Part shown: positions 9,709-18,005 of the stretch, piece after piece | How the letters are laid out: each line of letters starts with the position of its first letter | How positions within the stretch are numbered: position 1 is the first letter of the stretch | DNA from: JAFGLZ01 sp964622545 | Lineage (GTDB): Bacteria > Planctomycetota > Phycisphaerae > UBA1845 > JAFGLZ01 | Direction: 5' to 3' | DNA: 64,000 bases | Assembly: GCA_964622545.1 (NCBI GenBank) | Contig: CAZUQM010000001.1 | Span: forward strand, 62,001-126,000 | The notes under the pieces: generated by a model | Seen by the model: only the letters and a program-made list of their open reading frames with translations | Databases searched by the model: none | What the model was told of the DNA's origin: nothing | Made by a program: the position numbers and the translations under genes

Positions 9709-9735
9709 CCCCCCGCACCTGACCATCCGCCGGGA

Positions 9736-10884
9736 CTAGACGAAACGAACAGGGTCGCCGTCGGCCCGGCTGACGCCGACGGTCAACCCGGCAACGGCCT
9801 TGCGCAGGCGCGCGGCGACGTCCGCCAGCACCGGTCGCTCACTGTGCCAGTGCCCGAGCGCGACCACGCCCGTGGGGCGCCCGTCGCCGGTCGTCCGACG
9901 CGACCAGTAGAGCGCGTCGTGGTGACTTACCTCCCCGGTAACGACCGCATCGCAATCGCGGCAGCGGGCATGCGCGTCGGGCAACCGACCCGCCGAGCCG
10001 ACGCAAACGGCCAGCTTCCGAACCCGCTGCTTACCGCGCCCGACGACCTGAACCGTCGGGGCCCCGACGGCCTTCTTGAGCTTGCGAGCCAGCGTCTCCA
10101 GCGTCGTCGCGCGGCTCAGCTCACCGACGCGTCCGATGCCGGCGCGCCTCCGCGACGGTTCGAGCGGGTAGACGTCGATGGGCACCTCCTCGTAGGGGTG
10201 CGCCCGCCGGATCGCATCGAGCACCCGCGCGATCGCATGACGCGGCGTGACCGCCTCCAGCCGGATCTCCGGGACGCACTCGAGCCGCCCCCGCCGGCCC
10301 ACCGTCGGGTCCGTCCCTTCGGTTCCGAAAAACGTGCCCTCACCCGACAGCCGGTAGCTGCACTTCTCGTAGTCGCCGATCCGACCCCCGCCGGCGGCGA
10401 ACATCGCCTCGGACACCCGATCAACGACGTCGTGCGGGACGAACGTCACGACCTTCAGGCTCGGCGCCTCGCCGGCCACGTCCTCGAAGGGCTGCACGTC
10501 GTCGAGCCCGGCCAGGCGGGCGATGACGTCGTTCGTGCCGCCCTCGGCCGCGTCGAGGGCCGTGTGCATGCTGTAGAGGTGTAGCCCGTGATGCAGCGCC
10601 CGCAGGACCAGCGCATCGGTCTCGCGGCTGTCGGCGACCAGACGCTTGGTCGCGCGGAAGATCGGCGGGTGGTACGCGGCGATCAGGTTCGCGCTGCGCT
10701 TGACGGCCTCGTCCACCACCGACGCCGCCATATCGATACACAGCAGCACGCCGCTGCAGTCGGCCCCTCGGTCGCCGGCCAGCAGGCCGACGTTGTCCCA
10801 CTCCTGCGCGAGCGAGGGATCGGCCAACTCCTCCAGCGCCCCTACGACCCGCCCCATGCCGATGCGTTTCCTGCTACGTGCCAT
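9736..10884 (-). CDS. Nif3-like dinuclear metal center protein
   Basis: 382 aa, the length of the long form of the NIF3/YbgI family (YqfO type), in which a PII-like domain is inserted between the two halves. The N-terminal half has LAQEWDNVGLLAGD and a metal-binding AYHPPIF; the C-terminal half ends with the second metal motif GHWHSERP. Families of this type bind two metal ions and form hexameric rings; they are often labelled GTP cyclohydrolase I type 2 but the cellular role is unsettled. The start overlaps the end of pabC by 11 bases, so it is the last gene of the operon. Confidence 0.88.
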   Translation of the reverse strand: MARSRKRIGMGRVVGALEELADPSLAQEWDNVGLLAGDRGADCSGVLLCIDMAASVVDEAVKRSANLIAAYHPPIFRATKRLVADSRETDALVLRALHHGLHLYSMHTALDAAEGGTNDVIARLAGLDDVQPFEDVAGEAPSLKVVTFVPHDVVDRVSEAMFAAGGGRIGDYEKCSYRLSGEGTFFGTEGTDPTVGRRGRLECVPEIRLEAVTPRHAIARVLDAIRRAHPYEEVPIDVYPLEPSRRRAGIGRVGELSRATTLETLARKLKKAVGAPTVQVVGRGKQRVRKLAVCVGSAGRLPDAHARCRDCDAVVTGEVSHHDALYWSRRTTGDGRPTGVVALGHWHSERPVLADVAARLRKAVAGLTVGVSRADGDPVRFV

Positions 10885-11755
10885 CGAGTCCGCACTCCTT
10901 CCGGACCAGGTCGCGGTAAAGCTCGATCAGACGCCGGGTCACGGGCCCGGGCTTACCGTCACCGATCTCACGCTGCTCGATCCGGCAGACGGGCATGACC
11001 TGCATGACGCTGTTCGTCACGAACACCTCGTTGGCATCGAGCAGATCGTTGATGGTCAGGGGCGTCTCCTGAACGCTCAGATCGGCCGGGCCGGCCAGCT
11101 CGATCACCGCCTTGCGCGTCACCCCCGGCAACACCGGGGTGTCGATCGGCGGCGTCTTGATGATGCCATGATCGACAAGGAAGACGTTGCTGATCGCGCC
11201 CTCGGCCAGCAGGTTCTCGTGCGTGAACCACAGCGCCTCGCCGCAGCCCCGAGCCTGGGCCTCCCGCAGCGAGATCAACCGCCCGAGGTAGCTGATCGTC
11301 TTGTACCCGCACGTCGGATCGAGCCGCGACTGCTTGTGCACGCTGATCAGCACCGTCATGCCCTGGTCGTAGAGCTCTTGCGGATAGACCGTCAGCGCCG
11401 TGGCCGTGGCGAAGAGGGTGGGCCTGGCCTCTTGCTGGCCCTGCGGATCGCGCCGCATGTCGCCCGTCGTCAGCGTCAGCCGCACGCGCGCATCGCTGAG
11501 CCCGTTGCGACGGAGCAGCTCGTTCAGCCCCGACGCAATCTCGTCTCGGGCCGACCCGTTCAGATCGCACATCGACAGGGCCTCGCCGGCCGCGGCCAGC
11601 CGGGCCAGGTGGTCCTGCAACCGGAAGATGACCCCGCCGTAGGCCCGCATCGTCTCGAACAGCCCCGCCCCGTGCAGCAGGCCCGCGTCGAAGACGCTGA
11701 CCTGCGCGCGCTCGGCCTCGACGATGTCACCGTTCAGGTAGACGACTTCAGCCAA
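10874..11755 (-). CDS. pabC: Aminotransferase class IV, probably aminodeoxychorismate lyase
   Basis: 293-aa PLP enzyme of fold type IV. Visible hallmarks are SVFDAGLLHGAGLFETMRAY near the N-terminus, the likely PLP lysine in CGYKTISYLGR, and the ENLLAEGAISNVF and VLPGVTRKAVIEL segments of the family. Sequence alone does not separate aminodeoxychorismate lyase from branched-chain or D-amino-acid aminotransferases; the eight-base overlap with pabB makes PabC, converting aminodeoxychorismate to p-aminobenzoate plus pyruvate for folate, the most likely role. It is translationally coupled to both neighbours. Confidence 0.82.
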   Translation of the reverse strand: MAEVVYLNGDIVEAERAQVSVFDAGLLHGAGLFETMRAYGGVIFRLQDHLARLAAAGEALSMCDLNGSARDEIASGLNELLRRNGLSDARVRLTLTTGDMRRDPQGQQEARPTLFATATALTVYPQELYDQGMTVLISVHKQSRLDPTCGYKTISYLGRLISLREAQARGCGEALWFTHENLLAEGAISNVFLVDHGIIKTPPIDTPVLPGVTRKAVIELAGPADLSVQETPLTINDLLDANEVFVTNSVMQVMPVCRIEQREIGDGKPGPVTRRLIELYRDLVRKECGLDGT

Positions 11756-13226
11756 CGTGCTTGCCCTTCAGCTCGTCCGCGTCGATGCCGAGCGCCCTCA
11801 GCATGCCCCGGCCCTTGTGGATGGTCTCGTCGTACTCGGCCTCGGGGTCGGAGTCGGCCACGATGCCGCCGCCGACCTGAAGGTGGACCCGACCCTTCTC
11901 GAAGATCATCGTGCGGATGGCGATGTTCAGCACGAGCGATCCGTCCAGCCCGACCATGCCGATGCCGCCGCAGTAGACGCTGCGCTCGGTGGGCTCGAGC
12001 TCGTCGATGATCTCCATCGCCCGCACCTTCGGCGCGCCCGTGATCGACCCACCCGGCATGGTCGCACGGAGCAGATCGATGGCATCGTAACGCTCGTGCA
12101 GCACGCCCTCCACCGTGCCGACCGAATGCCACACCGTCGGATGGGCCTCGATGGCCCGCGGCTCGACCACGCGCACCGTACCGTACTGGCAGACCCGGCC
12201 GAGGTCGTTTCGCTCGAGATCGATGATCATGTTCAGCTCGGCGCGGTCCTTCTCGCTGTCGAGCAGTTCGGTCCGCATCCGCTCGTCCTCAGCCTCGTCC
12301 TTCCCGCGGGGGCGCGTCCCCTTGATGGGCCGCGTCATGACCTTGCCGTCGCGCATCTCCAGGAACAGCTCGGGCGAGCTGCTGAGCACGGCGTGCGTCG
12401 GCTTGTTGCTCTTGCCCTTGCCGCTCGACCACGCGATGTAGGCGGCGTACCAACCGGGGTTCGCCTCCCGCAGTCGCTCATAAAGCGACCAGGGATCGCC
12501 CTTGAGGTTCGCGGTCAGCCGCTGGGTCAGGTTGACTTGGAAGATGTCACCGGCGGCGATGTAGTCGATCGCTCGGCCGACCATGTCGAGATACGCCTCA
12601 CGCGTCATGTTCCACGCGGGCTCGCCGTCGCAGCGAACGGCCTTGGGCTTAAGCGGCTTGGTCGGAGCCTCGGTCAGCCACTGCTCCAGCGTGTCCAGCC
12701 GGCCGCGAACGACGCGATCGTACGGCGGCGGATAGCCGTGATGCAGGTCGGCGGCCTGAAGCGTCCACGTCCCGGCCTGATGGTCGTACACGGCCACGGC
12801 GTCGTAGAAGCCCAGACGAACGACGGGCAGGTCCATGTCGTGTGCGGTGGTGGCCGGCAGGCGCTCGATGAAGCGGCCGATCTCGTACCCGAACGTGCCG
12901 CCCCACCCGACGAAGCACGGCATGGCATCGGGCGCCTCGACGACCTCGAACGGCCGAAGGCCCGGCGCCAGGGCCGCCAGCGGTCCTTCGTCCAGCTTCC
13001 GCCGACTGCCGCCGAAGTCGACGACGGTCGTCCCGTCGCCGAGCGTCTCCAGGTGTCCGGTCGGTTCGCAACCGAGAACCGTGTACCGGCCGTAGCGCTC
13101 GTGCGTGGCGGCGCTGTCGAGGAAGAACGGGTTCAGCCGGCCTTGGAGGCGGCGCATTGCCTCCAGCGGGCTCAGGTCGATATCGAGGGGACGGACCTTG
13201 ATGGCGACGGGAACGCTCTTGGCCAT
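11748..13226 (-). CDS. pabB: Aminodeoxychorismate synthase component I
   Basis: 492-aa chorismate-utilising enzyme. The C-terminal domain carries RPIKGTRPRG, LERNDLGRVC and the GGSITGAPKVRAMEIIDE motif of the PabB/TrpE family, and the N-terminal domain has the RYTVLGCEP segment. The downstream pabC-like gene argues for p-aminobenzoate rather than anthranilate synthesis. A glutamine amidotransferase partner (PabA/TrpG) is not in this window. No ribosome site precedes the ATG; instead a -10 box ends six bases before it, so the mRNA may be leaderless. Confidence 0.9.
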   Translation of the reverse strand: MAKSVPVAIKVRPLDIDLSPLEAMRRLQGRLNPFFLDSAATHERYGRYTVLGCEPTGHLETLGDGTTVVDFGGSRRKLDEGPLAALAPGLRPFEVVEAPDAMPCFVGWGGTFGYEIGRFIERLPATTAHDMDLPVVRLGFYDAVAVYDHQAGTWTLQAADLHHGYPPPYDRVVRGRLDTLEQWLTEAPTKPLKPKAVRCDGEPAWNMTREAYLDMVGRAIDYIAAGDIFQVNLTQRLTANLKGDPWSLYERLREANPGWYAAYIAWSSGKGKSNKPTHAVLSSSPELFLEMRDGKVMTRPIKGTRPRGKDEAEDERMRTELLDSEKDRAELNMIIDLERNDLGRVCQYGTVRVVEPRAIEAHPTVWHSVGTVEGVLHERYDAIDLLRATMPGGSITGAPKVRAMEIIDELEPTERSVYCGGIGMVGLDGSLVLNIAIRTMIFEKGRVHLQVGGGIVADSDPEAEYDETIHKGRGMLRALGIDADELKGKHVG

Positions 13227-13232
13227 GCGCGA

Positions 13233-13260
13233 AGTATACTGGCACGACGGCCGACGACAA
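13233..13260 (-). promoter_or_regulatory. Promoter for pabB, placed for a leaderless transcript
   Basis: On the minus strand TTGTCG (13260-13255), 16 bases, then TATACT (13238-13233). Only six bases separate the -10 box from the pabB ATG at 13226, so transcription would start at or next to the start codon. No Shine-Dalgarno sequence is present. Confidence 0.55.
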
Positions 13261-13301
13261 GGCTATGGGGGCAAGGCAAATCGGCCGCGCACGGCTCCAC
13301 C

Positions 13302-14189
13302 TCAGCTGACGCGCACGAGCCTCATCGCGCCGGCCAGCACGTCGAACCGCACCGGCGTCTTGTCCACGTAATCTCCGTCGATGCACATCTCGAGCTCGCG
13401 ATCGGGTGCGACCGCGACCGTCCGGCAGGGCTCGTACACGATCAACGGATGCGTCACGTGGGTGCCGGCGCGGATCGTCTTGAACCGCAGCAGCAGCTCC
13501 AGCTTGCTGATGTCCTTGGCGATGACCAGGTGGAACCGCCCGTCGTCGAACCGTGCGTCCGGAGCCAGCCGCATGCCGTCGCCGAAGTACGTCGTGTTAG
13601 CCACGCACAGCATGTGGATGCGGTCGTAGCGACGCTCGACGCCGTCGGCCGCCACCGTCGCCCCGAACGGCTTGTAGCTGATGATGGCGCGGATCCCGCC
13701 GATGTTGTAGCTGGCCGCGGGGTTGATGCGGTTGAGCCACTTGGGCATGAGGCGGACGCAGGCGGCGTCCATGCCCGCACCGGCCTCGCTGCAGAAGCGC
13801 CGGACCGACCCGTCCGAGAACGTGATCTGTCCCAGGTCGGCGGGCAGGGTCTCGTCGGCTCCCAGCAACGCCTCGAGGCTCGCCGGATAGCCGGGCAAGG
13901 CCTTGATGTAATCGTTGCCCGACCCGGCAGGCAACGGGCCGATCGCCACATCCGCACCGGACGCCCCGTCCACCACCTCGTTCAGCAGGCCGTCGCCGCC
14001 GGCGACGATGATCTTGCGAAACTCGCCGGCGCGTCGTCGGCACGTCTGACGGGCGTGGTCGGCGTTGCTCGTTTCGAGCACCTCGACGTTCGGATCGCCG
14101 GCCACGCGGCGGATTTGCTCCAGCACACCGCTGCGCCGCGCCCTCGTGGCGACGGGGTTGACGACGATGAGCGTGGTCGAGGCGGGCAT
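13302..14189 (-). CDS. Diacylglycerol kinase family lipid kinase
   Basis: 295-aa cytoplasmic or membrane-associated kinase of the YegS/DagK_cat family. The ATP-binding and catalytic motifs are clear: VVNPVA near the N-terminus, IVAGGDGLLNEVV (GGDG motif) and GPLPAGSGNDYIKAL. The C-terminal half ends with a beta-rich segment, ECCIDGDYV-like (EMCIDGDYV), usual for the family. Such enzymes phosphorylate diacylglycerol or related lipids. It starts six bases after the SDR gene stops, indicating co-transcription; pabB follows after 75 bases but has its own promoter. Confidence 0.87.
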   Translation of the reverse strand: MPASTTLIVVNPVATRARRSGVLEQIRRVAGDPNVEVLETSNADHARQTCRRRAGEFRKIIVAGGDGLLNEVVDGASGADVAIGPLPAGSGNDYIKALPGYPASLEALLGADETLPADLGQITFSDGSVRRFCSEAGAGMDAACVRLMPKWLNRINPAASYNIGGIRAIISYKPFGATVAADGVERRYDRIHMLCVANTTYFGDGMRLAPDARFDDGRFHLVIAKDISKLELLLRFKTIRAGTHVTHPLIVYEPCRTVAVAPDRELEMCIDGDYVDKTPVRFDVLAGAMRLVRVS

Positions 14190-14195
14190 CGTGGT

Positions 14196-15443
14196 CTAGC
14201 GGTCCTTCTGGTGGGCGATGCGGGCGCCGCCGAGCATCTCGCTGCGGTGATCACGGTAGTACAGCACACACGCCCGCCACACGTCGCGCCACGGCGGGGG
14301 CGGTTCCACGCCGAACCGCTGGTAGTTCTCCACCACATACCGGGGGTTGTCGACCGCGTAGTACAACGCGTGCCAGCTCACGCCCATGCCGGCGAAGACC
14401 CGCTGGACGACGGGCCCGAGCCATGGCCTCTCGCACAACCGGATGATCCGCCGCACCGACAACGACACGCCCCAGCCGTACCGCAACGCGGCCCGCAAAC
14501 CGGCCAGCCCTCCACCCGTATACGGCCGACTACGCAGGACCTCCACCGTGTGACCGGCCAGATCCCGCCAGGTCGGCACCTGCTCGGGCGGGTAGAGCAG
14601 GTTGAACGTGTGCCCGTAGGCGTCGGGATCGCCACCGAGCGAGGCCATGGCGCGGACCACGAAGTCGCCGGGCACGATCCAGATCGGATCGTCGCTGCCC
14701 GAGGGCATGGCGTGGCCCGCCAAAGGCCAGCGGAGATACTCGAGCAGCACGTACGGCCCGTCGAGCTTCTCGATCGCGCCGGTGTCCGAGTCGCCGACGG
14801 CAATGCCGGGCCGCACGATCATCAACGGCACCTCGGGCTGCTCGCGCTCGTGCAGCGCCCGCTCGGACTGGTGCTTGTGCCGAGAGTACCAGTCGGTGTG
14901 CGTGCCCTCCGCCGGGGCGAGTTCCTCGCCGGTCTCGCCGAACTCGCCCGTGTAGGTGCCGGCCGCGGCCAGCGTCGAGGTGTGACACATCCTGACCGCC
15001 CGATCACCGTGCTCGGGATGGCGACGGATTCGCAGCGCCAGCTCGTAGGCGTGGATCGCCCCGTCCAGGTTGAGCGCCTTGCTGAGACGCTCCTCGACGT
15101 CGAGGTCGTAGATGGCCGCCAGGTGGACGATATGGAGATCGGCCCCTCGAGCGATATCGGCGACCTGGGCATCGTCCAGGCCGAGGTTCGGTCGTGTGAT
15201 GTCCCCGGCGCACCAGGTGAGGCGTTGCTCCAGGTCGGCCTGGCTGGCCTCGGGCTGAGTCTCGAGGCAGCGCTGGCTCACGTAGTCCGCAGCCTGGTCC
15301 AGTTGCGGGTCGTCTTTGCGCCCCATGGCGATGACGCCTGCCTCGGGGTACTCTCGAAGCAGACGGACCACGAGCCGCCGGCCCAGGAAACCGGTAGCGC
15401 CCGTCACCAGAAATAGCGGAGACCCCTGCGCGGGTGCGATCAT
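14196..15443 (-). CDS. NAD(P)-dependent SDR / male-sterility-type reductase
   Basis: 415-aa extended short-chain dehydrogenase. The N-terminus has the nucleotide-binding VTGATGFLGRRLV motif (TGxxGFxG), and the catalytic YxxxK is in DWYSRHKHQSE. The overall layout matches NAD-binding male-sterility (fatty acyl or thioester reductase-like) proteins and nucleoside-diphosphate sugar epimerase relatives. The C-terminal third is helical and may contact lipid. Being first in a unit with a lipid kinase suggests lipid metabolism, but the substrate is not evident. A GGGGGA ribosome-like site precedes the ATG. Confidence 0.8.
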   Translation of the reverse strand: MIAPAQGSPLFLVTGATGFLGRRLVVRLLREYPEAGVIAMGRKDDPQLDQAADYVSQRCLETQPEASQADLEQRLTWCAGDITRPNLGLDDAQVADIARGADLHIVHLAAIYDLDVEERLSKALNLDGAIHAYELALRIRRHPEHGDRAVRMCHTSTLAAAGTYTGEFGETGEELAPAEGTHTDWYSRHKHQSERALHEREQPEVPLMIVRPGIAVGDSDTGAIEKLDGPYVLLEYLRWPLAGHAMPSGSDDPIWIVPGDFVVRAMASLGGDPDAYGHTFNLLYPPEQVPTWRDLAGHTVEVLRSRPYTGGGLAGLRAALRYGWGVSLSVRRIIRLCERPWLGPVVQRVFAGMGVSWHALYYAVDNPRYVVENYQRFGVEPPPPWRDVWRACVLYYRDHRSEMLGGARIAHQKDR

Positions 15444-15548
15444 ACGCGTTCCCCCGAAAGGAAAACGACCGCTCGTATGGTAGCCTCGGATGGACTGGGA
15501 AGCGAGTGTGCGGCAAGAGGGCTTTTTGCTAGTGCGACAGCGTGAAGG

Positions 15549-17027
15549 CTACTCGTCCTCTTCCGGCCCTTGGCCCTGAAGACCGGGAAGCTCCAGCTTC
15601 CGGGCCGGGAAGACCTGGACGGAGCCGCTTAGCTGGTTCACGCCGACGACCTCCGTGACGTTCTCGACCTTACGCTTCTCGATGCGGATGGGTCCCTTGA
15701 GCATCTTATCGAACCGAACGGAGTGATGGTCGACAGTGATCGTCACGCCTTCGGATAGGCGACCGTTGATCAGCAACGACACCCCCTCGACGGGCGACAT
15801 CTCCGCCAGGAGCTCTTCTTTCTGGCTGAGAAGGTGCTCGGCCTGGGCGTCGAGCTCGTCGGCCTGGCACATCAGTTCGGTCGCTTTCTCACGCTGCTCC
15901 GGGGTCAGCCGCTTCAGGCTGTCGATCAGCGGCTTACAGGTCACGCGGATCTTCTCGGCCGTCTGTTTCAGTCCCTGAACCTTCTCGTCGATCTGCTTGA
16001 CCTTGGCGAAGAGATCGGGATTCATGCCGATGCCGATGAGCGTTTTCACACCGGCCTCGCTGCCGAGGATTTTGATCTCACCGCCGTTCCGCGCGTGCGT
16101 GACGCCGCCGATGAGGCTGCCCGTGGGGATCCTCAGGCTGCCCTTCGTGTCAATCGCACAGTTCAGGGCCTCCTTGCCCACATGGATGTCGCCCTCGCAC
16201 GTGATCTCAACACTGTCGATGAACTTGGCGAAGAGCTCGCCCCCACAAACGACCTTGCCCTTCTCCTTGCCGCAGATCCCGCCGCGAACGACGATGTCCC
16301 CGCCGGAGCTGAGTGTGGCCGCCTCCACGTTGCCGCCCACCTCGATCGACTTGCGGGTCTTGACGCTGAACAGGTCCAGCACGTTGCCCCGCACGACCAC
16401 GTCGCTCGCCGAATCGATGTTCCCCGCTGCGAAGTCCACGTCGCCCGACACCTCGAGCACGTCCACGACCGCTACGTCCAGGGTGTTCTGGATCACCCGG
16501 CCGTCCGCCGTGGCCACGAGCGTCTTCCCGTCGTCAGCAAACTTGAGGTTGCTGCCGACGCGGATCTCGGCACGACGCGGCGTCGGCTTGATGACCTGTC
16601 CGTAAACGTCCTCACCCGGCTGGGCGGGCCGCGGCGGGTAGACCGTCCCCACCACCTCACCCTCACCGACGGTGATGATCTTCTTCTGCTGGTAGAAGTC
16701 GATGCGGTCGCCCTGCTCGGATTCATCGGACTCGGGCACCAGCTCGGGCGCCAGCTCGAAGCGTCCGTTGTCGCCGTCGTCGGCGGGTCGCCCCTTGGCC
16801 ATCAGCACCGGTTCGCTGGGTAGCTTGCCCGACCGGAGGATTTCGGTCAGCTTGTCGACGCGCTTCTCGATGCCCGGCGTGAACTTGATCTGGGCCTGTT
16901 CGAGGAGCTGCGAGAGGTCTGCCCGTGTGAAGCTCTCAGGATCCGCCTGCTGGTCGAAGACCAGGGAGGCCGATAAGTGATCACTGTCAACGACGACCTT
17001 GCACGGGGCTAGTTCCGTTGCACCCAT
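15549..17027 (-). CDS. fapA: FapA family protein (DUF342), polymer-forming beta-helix
   Basis: 492 aa with the layout of FapA/DUF342: an N-terminal FapA domain (about 1-170), a central right-handed beta-helix (about 170-330) with repeats such as SGDVDFAAGNIDSASDVVVRG split by GGDIVVRGGICGKEKGKV, a coiled-coil segment (about 345-410, VKQIDEKVQGLKQTAEKI) and a C-terminal beta domain. In vibrios FapA affects polar flagellar assembly; elsewhere the role is unclear. AGGA lies nine bases before the ATG. It ends about 100 bases from no other same-strand gene, and cheX follows upstream on the opposite side, so it probably belongs to the chemosensory or motility programme. Confidence 0.82.
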   Translation of the reverse strand: MGATELAPCKVVVDSDHLSASLVFDQQADPESFTRADLSQLLEQAQIKFTPGIEKRVDKLTEILRSGKLPSEPVLMAKGRPADDGDNGRFELAPELVPESDESEQGDRIDFYQQKKIITVGEGEVVGTVYPPRPAQPGEDVYGQVIKPTPRRAEIRVGSNLKFADDGKTLVATADGRVIQNTLDVAVVDVLEVSGDVDFAAGNIDSASDVVVRGNVLDLFSVKTRKSIEVGGNVEAATLSSGGDIVVRGGICGKEKGKVVCGGELFAKFIDSVEITCEGDIHVGKEALNCAIDTKGSLRIPTGSLIGGVTHARNGGEIKILGSEAGVKTLIGIGMNPDLFAKVKQIDEKVQGLKQTAEKIRVTCKPLIDSLKRLTPEQREKATELMCQADELDAQAEHLLSQKEELLAEMSPVEGVSLLINGRLSEGVTITVDHHSVRFDKMLKGPIRIEKRKVENVTEVVGVNQLSGSVQVFPARKLELPGLQGQGPEEDE

Positions 17028-17124
17028 TGTGGCGTGTCCTGCCGAGGCCAGCGCGCTGGGTGTGGTGGGTCAAGCCACTGGCGACGAGGCTGCGGCGGCA
17101 GATGTGGTGACCGCCGTTCGACGC

Positions 17125-17607
17125 CTAGCCCGCTGCGACGTCTGCTGTCTTCTCAATCTTCATGGCCACTTCAACGTAGAACTGGCCAAGCGACGACTCG
17201 CATGGAATCACGAGCCTTGGGAAAACGTTGCTGCGCGAGACCCTATGGTTCTCGCCGATGACGACACTTGGCAACGAGATGCTGATATCCACCCCCTCGA
17301 AATCCTTCTTCGCGTTGCCGGCCACCATGTTGGCAAGCTCGCCCAGCGCGTCGGCGAAGTCCGGGTGCCCCTCCGTCATCTCCGTGCCCGAGAAAGTGGT
17401 CGCGCATTGCCCCCCCACGTCCATCGGGAAGCTGATGACGACGCAACCTGCTGCGTCTCCTGAGAATCCGATGATCGCACTGACGTCGGCCAGGGCCTCT
17501 TCGTCCTTCTTCACGTAGGGCTTGCCGATCTTCACCTCCACACCCAACATCGTGTGGAAGACATTCCTGACGGCTCCAACAAAGGGGTTGATGTACTTGA
17601 CGTCCAT
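17125..17607 (-). CDS. cheX: CheX-like chemotaxis phosphatase
   Basis: 160-aa CheC/CheX-type protein that would dephosphorylate CheY. The family signature ExxN is in LGELANMVAGNAKKDF, and a second strand-rich half follows the CVVISFPMD segment. The ATG at 17607 (MDVKYINPF) is preferred to the longer frame because it has a GAGGA site about six bases upstream and matches the usual N-terminus of CheX. It is transcribed toward fapA (97-base gap) and away from cheA, with a 398-base shared upstream region. A second CheC/X-like gene lies at the other end of the cluster. Confidence 0.85.
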   Translation of the reverse strand: MDVKYINPFVGAVRNVFHTMLGVEVKIGKPYVKKDEEALADVSAIIGFSGDAAGCVVISFPMDVGGQCATTFSGTEMTEGHPDFADALGELANMVAGNAKKDFEGVDISISLPSVVIGENHRVSRSNVFPRLVIPCESSLGQFYVEVAMKIEKTADVAAG

Positions 17608-18005
17608 GATGGGTCCTCGTGCGATCTCCCAGTGACTGTGATGTACGCCGGCGAGCCGGTCCAATCCGGCCCGGGTCAACCAGACACCAGAGGATGTATC
17701 GGTTTGTGGAAGGGGTCAGGTCAACTCGCCCGCACGAAAAGTGACCCGCCAGGCCACTTCCTTCAACGGGGTCCGGTGGGAGGTTATCCTCTCAAGTCGG
17801 CCTTCGTTGTTAACGAAAATAGCGAAAGAGATGAAGTCCTCGCACGAGGTCGTCCAGGGGACGGTCTCTCCGTAGAAAACCGTATGGAGGCACCAGATTT
17901 ACCTTCATCGCGAAGGCGGACCTACCGACAAACCATTCGGGTAGGGCCCCTGTCCATCTGCCATCGGCGGCATGCCGAGATTCCCCGGTCCGAGGAGGCC
18001 GACAC
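17608..18005. other. Divergent control region between cheX and cheA
   Basis: 398 bases without a convincing gene. It must hold the promoters of both cheX and cheA. I see no clear sigma70, sigma28 or sigma54 box. A short inverted repeat TCGTTGTTAACGA (around 17805) and the cheA ribosome site GAGGAGG (about 17991-17997) are visible. Confidence 0.5.

Noticed and set aside
7390..9726. 778-residue open frame on the - strand
   Set aside because: Shadow of the DUF4091 and lipoprotein genes; rich in residues expected from reading GC-rich genes in reverse, and no family motif.
11757..15416. 1219-residue open frame on the + strand
   Set aside because: Antisense shadow of pabC/pabB/lipid kinase/SDR genes, all with clear family motifs; the frame stays open because of high GC content.
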